A stretch of DNA of 64,000 nucleotides from 01-FULL-43-15b sp964472675 (lineage in GTDB: Bacteria; Patescibacteriota; Microgenomatia; UBA8517; UBA10165). The translations under genes were made by a program, and so were the position numbers. The stretch spans positions 1-64,000 of the forward strand of contig CAYYLO010000005.1 of the NCBI GenBank assembly GCA_964472675.1, given 5' to 3'. Shown here one piece after another: positions 15,358 through 23,956 of the stretch (its first letter is position 1; each line of letters opens with the position of its first letter). The notes beneath the pieces are model-generated. The model was not told the DNA's origin, made no database searches, and was given only the letters and a program-made list of their open reading frames with translations.

Positions 15358-16770
15358 ATGAAACTCTTCAAGCCTGCTCGCAATCTAATTCGCAGCGTTG
15401 CCCGCCACCCAAAGTTTTTTGTCTTTATTCTTTTCTGTGCTCTTGTGGCCGCCCCCGCAGCCTATGCCCAATATTCTCTGGATACCCACCAAGAAGCCCT
15501 CAATGCATCTGGACAGAATTTACAAAAATTTTCTGAGCAAAATTTTGCTGGTTTTGTTAATTCAGTCAACACCGCTTTACTTGGCTGTCCGAAATGTAAC
15601 GACTCAGACCTAAAAGTAGGAGTAATGCCATTTACCGTAAATATGATTGCTGGGTTGTACAGCAATCCCCCTGCTTCAGGGATTGCTTATCTTGACGATG
15701 TGGCCCAACGTTTTAATCCAGTTCGCCCAGCTTATGCCCAAACAGGTACTGGTTTTACTGGACTAGCACCACTTCTACCTCTGTGGAAAGCATTTAGAGA
15801 TTTTGCATATGCGTTTTTTGCCATATTATTTGTAGGAATTGGCTTAGCCATAATGTTCCGCATGAAGCTAGATCCTCGAACCGTATTGACCATTCAATCT
15901 GCCATACCAAGAATCGTTATTGCTCTATTACTTGTTACTTTTTCTTACGCAATTGCAGGCTTAATGATTGATCTTTTATATGTAATGATATCCTTAGCAA
16001 TTCTCATATTTGGTCGAGCCGGAGCCGACGTACCTCATTTTCAAGAAATGTACCTAACTGGGGGATTTGGAGCTTTGTGGGGAAGCTTGTGGGGAGTTGT
16101 TGGAGGAGGAAAAACAGCCGTAGTTTCAGGGCTTACTTCAATTGCTGGCCTTTTAGGTTTTTTGCTTTTACCAACTATTCCTGTTCTCTCGGGTGCATTG
16201 TTTGGAATTGGCTTAGGTGCCGGTTTATTTTTGTTGCTTTTAGTCGTCATAATAATTTATGTTCTTTTCAAAATTTTTATGGATCTACTTCGAGCATATA
16301 TTGGTATTATTATTGCTGTGGTGTTGGGCCCTCTCCAGATAGCTTTAGGTGTTATACCAGGCTTCCCGGGGTTCGGGTCTTGGCTGAAAGGGCTCTTTAC
16401 TAATGTATTAATCTTTGTTGGTGTAGCATTTGTACTAATGTTGGGTCAAACCATAATTGGTTTAGGTTTTGCAACTAACCTTTGGCACCCTCCTTTGTTG
16501 GTAGGAGGCGGATTAGTTGGAACTGTTATTCCCGTGCTTATCTCTATTGGAATTCTCCAAATAGTTCACCAAGTCCCCGAGGCAGTCAGACAAATAATGG
16601 CTGGAAGACCGCCCGAATTTGCACCTGGCCAAGCAGTAAATACACTTGTTGGATCACCTGCATCTGGAGCAATGGAGGATAGAGCTAGAAGATCAACTGG
16701 GTTCTTTGAAGCTGCTGCTTGGAGAGTTGGAGGAGGAATTTTGGGAAGCGGGGGGGGTCGGAGAAGATAA
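15358..16770 (+). CDS. VirB6/TrbL-like polytopic membrane protein
   Basis: A 470-residue protein with a signal-like N-terminus (FFVFILFCALVAAPAAYAQ), an extracytoplasmic segment to about residue 140, and then seven or more membrane helices to about 410, including IPRIVIALLLVTFSYAIAGL and a Gly-rich stretch. The C-terminal 60 residues are hydrophilic. This is the layout of VirB6/TrbL inner-membrane channel components. Its position among pilin-like genes, PrgI and VirB4 supports that. It ends convergently 25 bp from a large cytoplasmic protein gene. Confidence 0.8.
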   Translation: MKLFKPARNLIRSVARHPKFFVFILFCALVAAPAAYAQYSLDTHQEALNASGQNLQKFSEQNFAGFVNSVNTALLGCPKCNDSDLKVGVMPFTVNMIAGLYSNPPASGIAYLDDVAQRFNPVRPAYAQTGTGFTGLAPLLPLWKAFRDFAYAFFAILFVGIGLAIMFRMKLDPRTVLTIQSAIPRIVIALLLVTFSYAIAGLMIDLLYVMISLAILIFGRAGADVPHFQEMYLTGGFGALWGSLWGVVGGGKTAVVSGLTSIAGLLGFLLLPTIPVLSGALFGIGLGAGLFLLLLVVIIIYVLFKIFMDLLRAYIGIIIAVVLGPLQIALGVIPGFPGFGSWLKGLFTNVLIFVGVAFVLMLGQTIIGLGFATNLWHPPLLVGGGLVGTVIPVLISIGILQIVHQVPEAVRQIMAGRPPEFAPGQAVNTLVGSPASGAMEDRARRSTGFFEAAAWRVGGGILGSGGGRRR

Positions 16771-16795
16771 ACATTAGTAGATGATTGAATCTTCC

Positions 16796-18853
16796 TTATG
16801 TGTCAGGATCCAATCCAACCTTAGAACGAAACCACTTTCTAAAACCAACACCCGCTTTCATGGGACCACCTAACTCACGCGCTACTCCCCTCACCCCATA
16901 CAACTCTCGTCTTAGCCTGCTAGATTGAGCCCTTTCATCCTCTATTGATATCCTTGAAGGATCCATAAGCCTATCCTTCGTTGCGTCAGAAAGCTTTCTC
17001 TTGACGTCAAGTATACCAGCGTCTTTGTCCATTGTCTTTCTTATAGCTTCAAGCCTTTCACCGTAACGCAACCTACCTCCCTCGGGTCCTCGACCGCTCC
17101 TGTAAGCATTTATGGTATTTACAAGGTCTTCTAACCTCTTGTAATCTGCCCAATCACGCCTATCTTTGCCTGATGGGTATCGAGCTCCAATTAACGCACT
17201 TGCAAACTCATCAATACCGTAATTTGCCAACACTCTATCTAAACGATCTCCGGTTTGTGTATCAGAATTTCTCTCGATTATTGGCCTTATGTCGGAGTAT
17301 TCTAAATCTCCTGTCCGTGTTTGAGGATCATATAGCTTACCGTACAACTCTTTAAACTTTTCGTTTTGATGAGGAAATCCGAAATACCTAAATATGGTAT
17401 AAGCCAATCTTACTACGCCTTTATCTGTCCCAACAGCTTGTTGAACAGCTAAAAGATAGGCATCTATCTCTTGGTTTGTAATACCAATATCACCCTCTCC
17501 GCGATAGTTTGTACCCCTGCCACCTAACACATCAGAAAATCTATGGGTTGTTCCTTCAAGTATGTAAGAAGAAGAGTGTTCAGCATATATATAATTGTTG
17601 TTTCTCCCAACTCGTCTCAAACCTGGAATAATAGTAGTGGGGTCTTCATATTCTCCTTCCGCCCCACCTTCCCTGTGAACTCTATAACCTTGAAGTTGGA
17701 ATAATAGAGACAGGCACCTTCTTGTCTCCGAATCAGCCCTCAACCAAGTACCTATTCCCCCAGGAAAAGGACCTTGTTGTTCAATGTGTGCAGCCACATC
17801 ATCAATGCGGCTGGAATCCATAGTAAAGTTAAGCAAGATCAACCTTTGCATGGTATCGTAACTTAAGCGAAATAGTCGGTCGCGGGAAGCTCGTAAAACC
17901 AAATTAAGTTCGGCAGCAATCGCGTCAGTACGACCTCCATCCATAACATCGCTTAAAACCTGAAAGGACCTGACATCCAATGGAATTCCCTGATAATCGT
18001 TTGCGCCGATCAAATCAGGCAACTGGTGAAGTCGAGCCCACCGTCTCGAGAAAGTACTCCCATTTGAGGGGTCAGGTTCGTCTACTCTCCACTCGATTCG
18101 GCGTACAGCATAAGTTCTATCAATATCTGGTTGTGCTCCCCCCGGATTGGCGGGTTGTGGTTCCGAGCGAGCTGCCCGAGCGGCTTCCGCCGCAAGCCTC
18201 CTTTGTTCTTCGATAAACGCTCTCTGTTCCTCAGCCGCTTGGCGTTGGGCTTCTGCTGCCGCCAGTTGAGCTTCTCTTACTCTTGCCGCTTCTTCATCCC
18301 GCACGGGTGGTCTGGCTGGCTCGGGTTCTGTAACCCTCGCTGCAGCTGCTTCAGGAATAAGTTTCTGCCACTTCCAAGATTCGTCTGTATATCTTTCTAA
18401 TTCTTCCTCGGGAATGGTTCCTGGTTCAGCACGATTGTACATTTCCTGCATAACTCGCTGGAGTCCATGTTCATACCTCCATCCTGCCAACCCTTCAAAA
18501 AGAGTTCTGTTGGCGCCATTCAAGGTGAGTGAGCTAGCACGATCTATTTGTGCGGATCTGTCCATTTTTTCAGAAATTGCCAGCGCTTGGCTGGGAAGGT
18601 CGGGCAAGGTTGCAATTTCTGCCGCATCCGCATCTAACTGTCGGTCACCAATAACAAACAATCGTAAACTTTCTGCACGAGCTGCAAGTCTAGAACGTTC
18701 ATCAATAAGCTGACTTCTCCTCTCGCGGTCAGCAATTGTGGGAGCAGCACTTGCTTCTACTGCATCAATTTCACCTTGGACGACTCTAAAAGGACGAAGC
18801 TCAACCCGATCTACTGCAGCCTCGCGGGGTGCTCCTGGTATTTCTGGTGCCAT
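16796..18853 (-). CDS. Large cytoplasmic coiled-coil protein of unknown function
   Basis: A 685-residue soluble protein without signal or membrane segments. Residues 1-185 are predicted helical; 186-240 form an Ala/Arg/Glu/Gln-rich coiled coil (repeats of AEAQRQAAEEQR type); 250-685 is a globular, mixed alpha region. It is the only minus-strand gene between 14.2 and 26.9 kb and is flanked by secretion-apparatus genes. Its composition (acidic/basic repeats, low Cys) resembles the neighbour at 18914. I recognise no family. It may be a cytoplasmic partner or a substrate of the apparatus; this is inference from position only. Confidence 0.75.
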   Translation of the reverse strand: MAPEIPGAPREAAVDRVELRPFRVVQGEIDAVEASAAPTIADRERRSQLIDERSRLAARAESLRLFVIGDRQLDADAAEIATLPDLPSQALAISEKMDRSAQIDRASSLTLNGANRTLFEGLAGWRYEHGLQRVMQEMYNRAEPGTIPEEELERYTDESWKWQKLIPEAAAARVTEPEPARPPVRDEEAARVREAQLAAAEAQRQAAEEQRAFIEEQRRLAAEAARAARSEPQPANPGGAQPDIDRTYAVRRIEWRVDEPDPSNGSTFSRRWARLHQLPDLIGANDYQGIPLDVRSFQVLSDVMDGGRTDAIAAELNLVLRASRDRLFRLSYDTMQRLILLNFTMDSSRIDDVAAHIEQQGPFPGGIGTWLRADSETRRCLSLLFQLQGYRVHREGGAEGEYEDPTTIIPGLRRVGRNNNYIYAEHSSSYILEGTTHRFSDVLGGRGTNYRGEGDIGITNQEIDAYLLAVQQAVGTDKGVVRLAYTIFRYFGFPHQNEKFKELYGKLYDPQTRTGDLEYSDIRPIIERNSDTQTGDRLDRVLANYGIDEFASALIGARYPSGKDRRDWADYKRLEDLVNTINAYRSGRGPEGGRLRYGERLEAIRKTMDKDAGILDVKRKLSDATKDRLMDPSRISIEDERAQSSRLRRELYGVRGVARELGGPMKAGVGFRKWFRSKVGLDPDT

Positions 18854-18860
18854 ATACCAA

Positions 18861-18866
18861 ATTATA
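18861..18866 (-). promoter_or_regulatory. -10 box of the 685-residue protein gene (leaderless)
   Basis: Minus-strand TGTATAAT puts TATAAT 7 nt before the ATG, predicting a message that starts at the start codon. Confidence 0.5.
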
Positions 18867-18913
18867 CAAGAAAAGTTGTTCTACTCCAAGCTTATTGCTA
18901 TTATTAGTAAGTT

Positions 18914-20272
18914 ATGGCTGAAACTGCTCCAATATCCGAAGGTCCAAGACCAGAAATTAGCCCTTTTGACAGCTTAAGAAAAAATTTTGGTGCAGCTGCT
19001 CGACAGATAAGAGGAATTGAGAGTGGGAACGAAGCCGAAATGCGCGCAGCTGTTCACGATCCTGAAGTTTGGAAAAAGACATTTCAACGTCTAGCCGTCC
19101 CGGGAGAAAGTGTGGATACTTGTCATCAAAATTACTGTAGGGAACTTGCCCAGACAGCCGTGCAACTTGGAGCCAGTAATGAACAAGTTCAAAGCTTTGA
19201 AAGTTTTTTAGGGCTCCCCGAGGGGAAAATTGATTACTATTCGGCTTTTATGGATGCTACGAGTTGGCAAAAAGCTGCCACTGGCGGAACCCCGGGTGGC
19301 GTAGAAAGAAAAGCTGAACCAGTTGATCTTTTTCAAGCACACCCACCCGAAACTGGAGAAAAACTGCCGCGCTATAGAGATAGAGATGAGCAAATTGCTT
19401 ACAGAACTTACCAGGAAGCCTGGAACCCCAACCCGTTAATGGCAAACCGTGTTGATAACTGGTTTGAGAACGAACGGGCCAGGTTAAGAGCGCGCGGTGA
19501 AGTAGGACAATCTTCTGAAAAAAGAGAAGTAAGGCCTCCATTGAGGTGGTTGTTGGATGAAATTAATACGTCACTGAAAGATAGAAATGTCGACCTAAAC
19601 GACCGTACACAAGTTGAGGCTCAAATAAGAAACGAAGCATTTTGGCTGGGAACTCCTGAGAGCTTTTGGGAAAAACTGGCAGTAGGTTCTAAGCAAAGGC
19701 CGGAGGATTTCCAGGAGGAAAAATGCAGGGAAGTTTTAGAAGATATCCGAACAAGGAGAGGAGGGCATGACGATAGAGCCGAACTGCGCACCCTATTTGG
19801 GCTGCCCCCAGGTTACAGGTTTGATCTTTATGATTTAATTGACATAACAAATGGTTTTATCACCAACTCCCAACTTGTGGAACAAGAGGCTCGCCAATCA
19901 AGTGCCGCCAGCCAGATACCTACATCAGAAGTACCAATTCAAGAACTGATTAATCAAGGAGACAAAGATGACAGTACCCCAAGAAGATGGCAGAGATTCC
20001 GTGGCTCACTCAACCCCTTGGGTGGCGCCACTATGGCTACCCAAATCACTACACCAGAAGAGCCTGAAGCAGTCCAGGTGGAAGAGGTTGAGACACCTGT
20101 GGCCAGTGAAGGTTTAACTGGTGGCCTTCGCGAAGCGTTCCAAAAAGCGCAACAAGAACAAGCCCGGGAAGATAAGACTGGCAACAATGATAAAAGAGCG
20201 CAAAGAAGACAAAAGAGAGACGAACAGATCCGCCGCGCCCGAGAGCTCCGCAGAAAATACAGCGGCGGGTAA
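18914..20272 (+). CDS. Cytoplasmic protein with internal duplication, unknown function
   Basis: A 452-residue soluble, charged protein. Two segments align: residues about 50-115 (VWKKTFQRLAVPGESVDTC ... CRELAQ ... FLGLPEGKIDYYSAFMDAT) and about 248-310 (SFWEKLAVGSKQRPEDFQEE ... CREVLE ... LFGLPPGYRFDLYDLIDIT). Each has a conserved Cys, a GLP turn and an aromatic pair, so it holds a tandem-duplicated domain. The C-terminal 90 residues are a charged coiled coil with many Arg/Gln. It is divergent from the 685-residue gene and lies next to prgI. No known family recognised; it could be a cytoplasmic adaptor of the apparatus. Confidence 0.72.
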   Translation: MAETAPISEGPRPEISPFDSLRKNFGAAARQIRGIESGNEAEMRAAVHDPEVWKKTFQRLAVPGESVDTCHQNYCRELAQTAVQLGASNEQVQSFESFLGLPEGKIDYYSAFMDATSWQKAATGGTPGGVERKAEPVDLFQAHPPETGEKLPRYRDRDEQIAYRTYQEAWNPNPLMANRVDNWFENERARLRARGEVGQSSEKREVRPPLRWLLDEINTSLKDRNVDLNDRTQVEAQIRNEAFWLGTPESFWEKLAVGSKQRPEDFQEEKCREVLEDIRTRRGGHDDRAELRTLFGLPPGYRFDLYDLIDITNGFITNSQLVEQEARQSSAASQIPTSEVPIQELINQGDKDDSTPRRWQRFRGSLNPLGGATMATQITTPEEPEAVQVEEVETPVASEGLTGGLREAFQKAQQEQAREDKTGNNDKRAQRRQKRDEQIRRARELRRKYSGG

Positions 20273-20395
20273 TTCCCGTGTTTTGTGAAAAATCCTCCGA
20301 GTTGCAAACCCGTTTTCATATGTTAAGTTTGAAATAGAGAGACTTTTGAAGTATATTGTTTAACTCTCCTGGTTTTGCTTGATTTTTATACCCTT

Positions 20396-21367
20396 ATGCC
20401 TTTAGAACAACATCCAGTACCACAAGAGATTTCATCCTACGAATTCCGCTTAGTCGGAGATATGACTTTGAAGCAATTTTTACAACTTGCCGGCGGGGTA
20501 GGAGTTGCCTTTTTGATTTTCGTTACTCCCCTTCCTGCTTTTATTAAATGGCCGGTAGTCGCATTCGCAGCAATTTCAGGTGCCGCTTTGGCTTTTTTGC
20601 CCATTGAAGAAAGGCCTTTGTCTTTCTGGTTTTTCTCATTTATTAAAGCCGTTTACTCACCAACACTTTATTCTTGGGAAGATGGGACATCACAAGACGT
20701 TTTTGCAAAAGAAAGCGCAGCAGTAACACCCGCAATTATTGCCCCCCAAGGCCAGGAAAAAGCCGAAGAGTATCTACGCTCTGTTCCGCAAACAGAAGTT
20801 GTAAACCGGCTTGAAGAAATAGAAAAAGGGTTTTTCAAAAAAATCTTTGGCCTGTTCCAAACGCCAACTCCCTCAGGCACGCCAACCCCAACTCAAGTCT
20901 CACCACAAGTTACATCCTTGCCTACTCCGGCTATTATTAATCCCAACGCACCGCTGGCTCCACCCACAGAATCAATTAAAATTGAACACCAACAAGCTGA
21001 ACACAATCCCACTCCGATTACTCCTGTTTATGGCAGCAATATACAACCCGCCCGACAAGCCGCACAAGCCCAGTTTGCATTGCAGGCTGCTCCTCCCAAT
21101 CCTCCCGTACAGCCCAACATTATTGTCGGCCAAGTAATCACCAATGACGGCAAAATCATTGAGTCGGCAATTTTGGAAATCAGAGAAGTTGGCGGCACAC
21201 CAGTCAGAGCTTTGCGCACCAACAAAATTGGACACTTTATGACAGTTACTCCCATAAAAGACGGGGAATATGAAATTTTAACAGAGAAAGAGGGATTAAC
21301 TTTCGATGTAATTAAAATAACAGCCAGCAGCAATATTATTCCACCGATACTAATAAAGGCGAAGTGA
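20396..21367 (+). CDS. PrgI family protein with C-terminal carboxypeptidase-regulatory-like domain
   Basis: About 323 residues. The N-terminus (QHPVPQEISSYEFRLVGDMT, then two close membrane helices at about 29-70 and ERPLSFW) matches PrgI, a VirB3-like partner encoded next to VirB4 ATPases in Gram-positive and Patescibacteria systems. A Pro/Thr/Gln-rich linker leads to a C-terminal beta domain (residues 245-323: GQVITNDGKIIESAILEIRE ... NKIGHFMTVTPIKDGEYEI) like carboxypeptidase regulatory/SdrD-B repeats. The start at 20396 fits the PrgI N-terminus. It is followed by the two ATPase-related genes. Confidence 0.85.
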   Translation: MPLEQHPVPQEISSYEFRLVGDMTLKQFLQLAGGVGVAFLIFVTPLPAFIKWPVVAFAAISGAALAFLPIEERPLSFWFFSFIKAVYSPTLYSWEDGTSQDVFAKESAAVTPAIIAPQGQEKAEEYLRSVPQTEVVNRLEEIEKGFFKKIFGLFQTPTPSGTPTPTQVSPQVTSLPTPAIINPNAPLAPPTESIKIEHQQAEHNPTPITPVYGSNIQPARQAAQAQFALQAAPPNPPVQPNIIVGQVITNDGKIIESAILEIREVGGTPVRALRTNKIGHFMTVTPIKDGEYEILTEKEGLTFDVIKITASSNIIPPILIKAK

Positions 21368-21411
21368 AATTTACAATGTAAATTGGAAATTGAGAATTGA
21401 AAATTATTTAT
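21367..21411. repeat. AATTGAAAATT-type AT-rich repeat
   Basis: The 44-bp gap consists of tandem variants of AATTGGAAATTGAGAATTG, the same family as at 12244-12321 and within tsaD. It provides no Shine-Dalgarno site for the following gene. Confidence 0.45.
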
Positions 21412-22056
21412 ATGTCTACTATTGTTCCCATAAAAGCATCCTCTCAACAGCACGTCATTGTTGCTGATATTGCTGAAGATATAGTTTTGACTAAAGACGG
21501 CGGAGCGGCATTGGTTTTGCGCTCCTCGGCTTTAAACTTTTCGCTTTTATCTGAAAAAGAGCAGGAGGCAGTAACGGTTTCTTATGCTGCTCTTTTAAAT
21601 TCTTTATCCTTTCCTATCCAAATTCTTGTCCGCTCTCAAAAAAAGGATATTACCCGCTACCTGGCGTTTTTGGATACTCAAGAAAAACTCCAAACCAATC
21701 CGCAACTAAAAAGCCTTATGGTCGTTTACAAAAATTTCGTTTCCCAAATGGTAAAAAAAAGGAATGTTTTAGAAAAAGAATTTTATATAGTCATACCTTT
21801 CTCGCCGCTTGAACTGGGTATAACCACAGGCGGTTTTATCGATTTATTTACTCCTTCAGTTAGAACAAAAAAGGCAAAAAGCTTGCCTTATTCAAAAAGT
21901 TATATTATCAAAAAAGCAAAAACGGTTCTTTATCCAAAACGTGATCATTTAATCCGCCAAGTAGGCCGCTTAGGAATTAAAATGGATCAGTTGACAACGG
22001 AAGACTTGGCCACCTTGTTTTTTAAAATATACAACTCAAGCTCTCCGACCACCTAA
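21412..22056 (+). CDS. VirB4-associated TraC-like N-terminal domain protein
   Basis: A 214-residue protein from MSTIVPIKASSQQHVIVADI. It is a mixed alpha/beta protein with IAEDIVLTKDGGAALVLRSS and LLSEKEQEAVTVSYAALLNS, which matches the pattern of the N-terminal domain of TraC/VirB4-type ATPases encoded as a separate gene. It lacks a Walker motif, and the ATPase gene follows 7 nt later. An upstream ATG at 21397 lies in the repeat and is less likely. It probably forms part of the ATPase complex at the membrane. Confidence 0.72.
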   Translation: MSTIVPIKASSQQHVIVADIAEDIVLTKDGGAALVLRSSALNFSLLSEKEQEAVTVSYAALLNSLSFPIQILVRSQKKDITRYLAFLDTQEKLQTNPQLKSLMVVYKNFVSQMVKKRNVLEKEFYIVIPFSPLELGITTGGFIDLFTPSVRTKKAKSLPYSKSYIIKKAKTVLYPKRDHLIRQVGRLGIKMDQLTTEDLATLFFKIYNSSSPTT

Positions 22057-22063
22057 AAAACTT

Positions 22064-23938
22064 ATGCAATTACCAAACACAATTCCCGATTTGAAACCAA
22101 AAAGCCAGGTCGAACCACCAGCGGTAAGCAAACCCGCTTCCTCCAAATCTATCCAGGACATTATTGCCCCGCAAAAAATAGAGGTCGATTTTAACTACAT
22201 AAAAATCGACGGCCGGTACTTTAGAACTCTTTTTGTTTCAGGCTATCCAAGATTTGTTTATCCTGGATGGCTTGACCAAGTTATTAACTTTGACCACTCA
22301 TTAGACATCTCCTTTTTCACCTATCCAGTTGCCGGAAAAACAGTCCTTGATGATTTAAGACGCAAGATAACTGAAATGGAGGCAGAACTTGCTACCGACT
22401 TACAACGCGGGAAGGTGCTAAATCCTTCAACACAGGCAAAATTAGAAGATGCTCGAGATTTGCAAGACCAATTAGTAAAAGGTGCAGAGCGCTTTTTTCA
22501 GTTTTCTTTTTATATCACCATTCCGGCTTCAAACCTGGAAGAGTTAAACAATATTACCGCCCAAGTTGAATCAACTTTGGGGTCATTGTTGGTTGTAGCT
22601 AAAAAAACAACATTACGTATGGAAGACGGTTTCTTAACAAGCCTACCTTTAGGAGAAGACCGGCTTTCTATAACCCGCAATATGGATACAACTTCTCTTT
22701 CAACTACGTTTCCATTTTCTTCAGCTGAACTCTCCTCAGATAGCGGAGTTTTATATGGAATCAACGAAGATAACGATTCGTTGGTTGTTTTTGACAGATT
22801 TTCCCTCGAGAATTACAACTCGGCAGTTTTTGCAACTTCGGGATCCGGCAAAAGCTACAGCGTGAAGTTAGAAGCACTGCGATCCTTAATGTTGGGGGCG
22901 GAGGTTTTTATTATTGATCCCGAGCAGGAATATAAAAAGCTGGCCGAAGCAGTAGGCGGTGAATTTATTTCATTTTCCTTTAACTCGACTGCAAAAATTA
23001 ACCCTTTTGATTTGTCCAACATTGTCGACCAGGACGAAAATCAGTTGGGCTTAAAAATTCTTTCTTTGCATTCTTTGTTTGGAGTAATTATGGGCGCTCT
23101 AAATCCTTCCGAACAGGCAGTTTTAGACAGGGCTTTAATTGCGACATACAAAGCAAAAGGAATCACTCCTGACCCGGCTACACAAACCAAAACTCCCCCC
23201 TTAATGGAAGATCTTTATAAAACACTAATCGGTATGGAAGATGCCGTCTCCCGCTCTCTTGCCGACCGGATTGAAAAGTTTGTTAAGGGCTCTTTTGCCG
23301 GAATTTTTGATCAGCACACAAACATAAGTCTTAAAAACCCGTTTACTGTTTTTTCTGTCCGCGACCTGGAAGAATCATTGCGGCCGATTGCGATGTTTGT
23401 AGTTTTGGATTTTATCTGGACCCGCGTCAAAGAAAACTTGAAAAAGCGCATTTTAATCGTTGATGAGGCGTGGCATATGATGCGCTATCCGGATACTGCT
23501 CAATTTCTCTTCTCTATCGCCAAACGCTCGCGCAAATATTATTTGGGTTTAACAACTATAACTCAAGACGTAGAAGACTTTTTATCCTTAGATATTGGCA
23601 AGGCTATTGTTACTAACTCAGCCTTGAAACTTCTGATGAAACAGTCCCCTACGGCTATAGATAAGGTTGGTGAGGTTTTTAAACTTTCCCAGGGAGAAAA
23701 ACAGCTGTTATTATCTGCTGACGTGGGAGAAGGAATTTTCTTTGCCGGACCAAATCATGTTGCTATCCGTGTCGTGGCCTCAGACGAAGAACATAAATTA
23801 GTTACCACCAACCCTGCAGAAACACTTAAAAATCCCACACCAACAACCCCTACTTCCCCAAATACACCCATTACCCCAACTCCTACCTCACCCCCAGTTA
23901 ATTCAGGTCCTATCCTTCGCGTCGAAGAAGCTCAGTAA
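22064..23938 (+). CDS. virB4: VirB4/TraC-type type IV secretion ATPase
   Basis: A 624-residue cytoplasmic ATPase. Walker A is FATSGSGKSYSVK near residue 260; Walker B is RILIVDEAWHMM near 464. KINPFDLSN and LTTITQDVEDFLS are further VirB4 hallmarks (the latter is the sensor/RecA-like Gln motif). The N-terminal 230 residues are the membrane-interacting domain, and a Pro/Thr-rich tail closes the protein. VirB4 energises pilus and channel assembly. It follows PrgI and the TraC-like gene and precedes an M23 peptidase. No VirB11 or VirD4 homologue appears in the window. Confidence 0.94.
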   Translation: MQLPNTIPDLKPKSQVEPPAVSKPASSKSIQDIIAPQKIEVDFNYIKIDGRYFRTLFVSGYPRFVYPGWLDQVINFDHSLDISFFTYPVAGKTVLDDLRRKITEMEAELATDLQRGKVLNPSTQAKLEDARDLQDQLVKGAERFFQFSFYITIPASNLEELNNITAQVESTLGSLLVVAKKTTLRMEDGFLTSLPLGEDRLSITRNMDTTSLSTTFPFSSAELSSDSGVLYGINEDNDSLVVFDRFSLENYNSAVFATSGSGKSYSVKLEALRSLMLGAEVFIIDPEQEYKKLAEAVGGEFISFSFNSTAKINPFDLSNIVDQDENQLGLKILSLHSLFGVIMGALNPSEQAVLDRALIATYKAKGITPDPATQTKTPPLMEDLYKTLIGMEDAVSRSLADRIEKFVKGSFAGIFDQHTNISLKNPFTVFSVRDLEESLRPIAMFVVLDFIWTRVKENLKKRILIVDEAWHMMRYPDTAQFLFSIAKRSRKYYLGLTTITQDVEDFLSLDIGKAIVTNSALKLLMKQSPTAIDKVGEVFKLSQGEKQLLLSADVGEGIFFAGPNHVAIRVVASDEEHKLVTTNPAETLKNPTPTTPTSPNTPITPTPTSPPVNSGPILRVEEAQ

Positions 23939-23942
23939 ATAC

Positions 23943-23950
23943 GGTACAAT
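23943..23950 (+). promoter_or_regulatory. -10 promoter of the M23 peptidase gene (leaderless)
   Basis: GGTACAAT with TACAAT at 23945-23950 ends 6 nt before the ATG at 23957, overlapping the end of virB4 by no bases. It suggests separate transcription of the peptidase gene. Confidence 0.5.
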
Positions 23951-23956
23951 ACAAAT

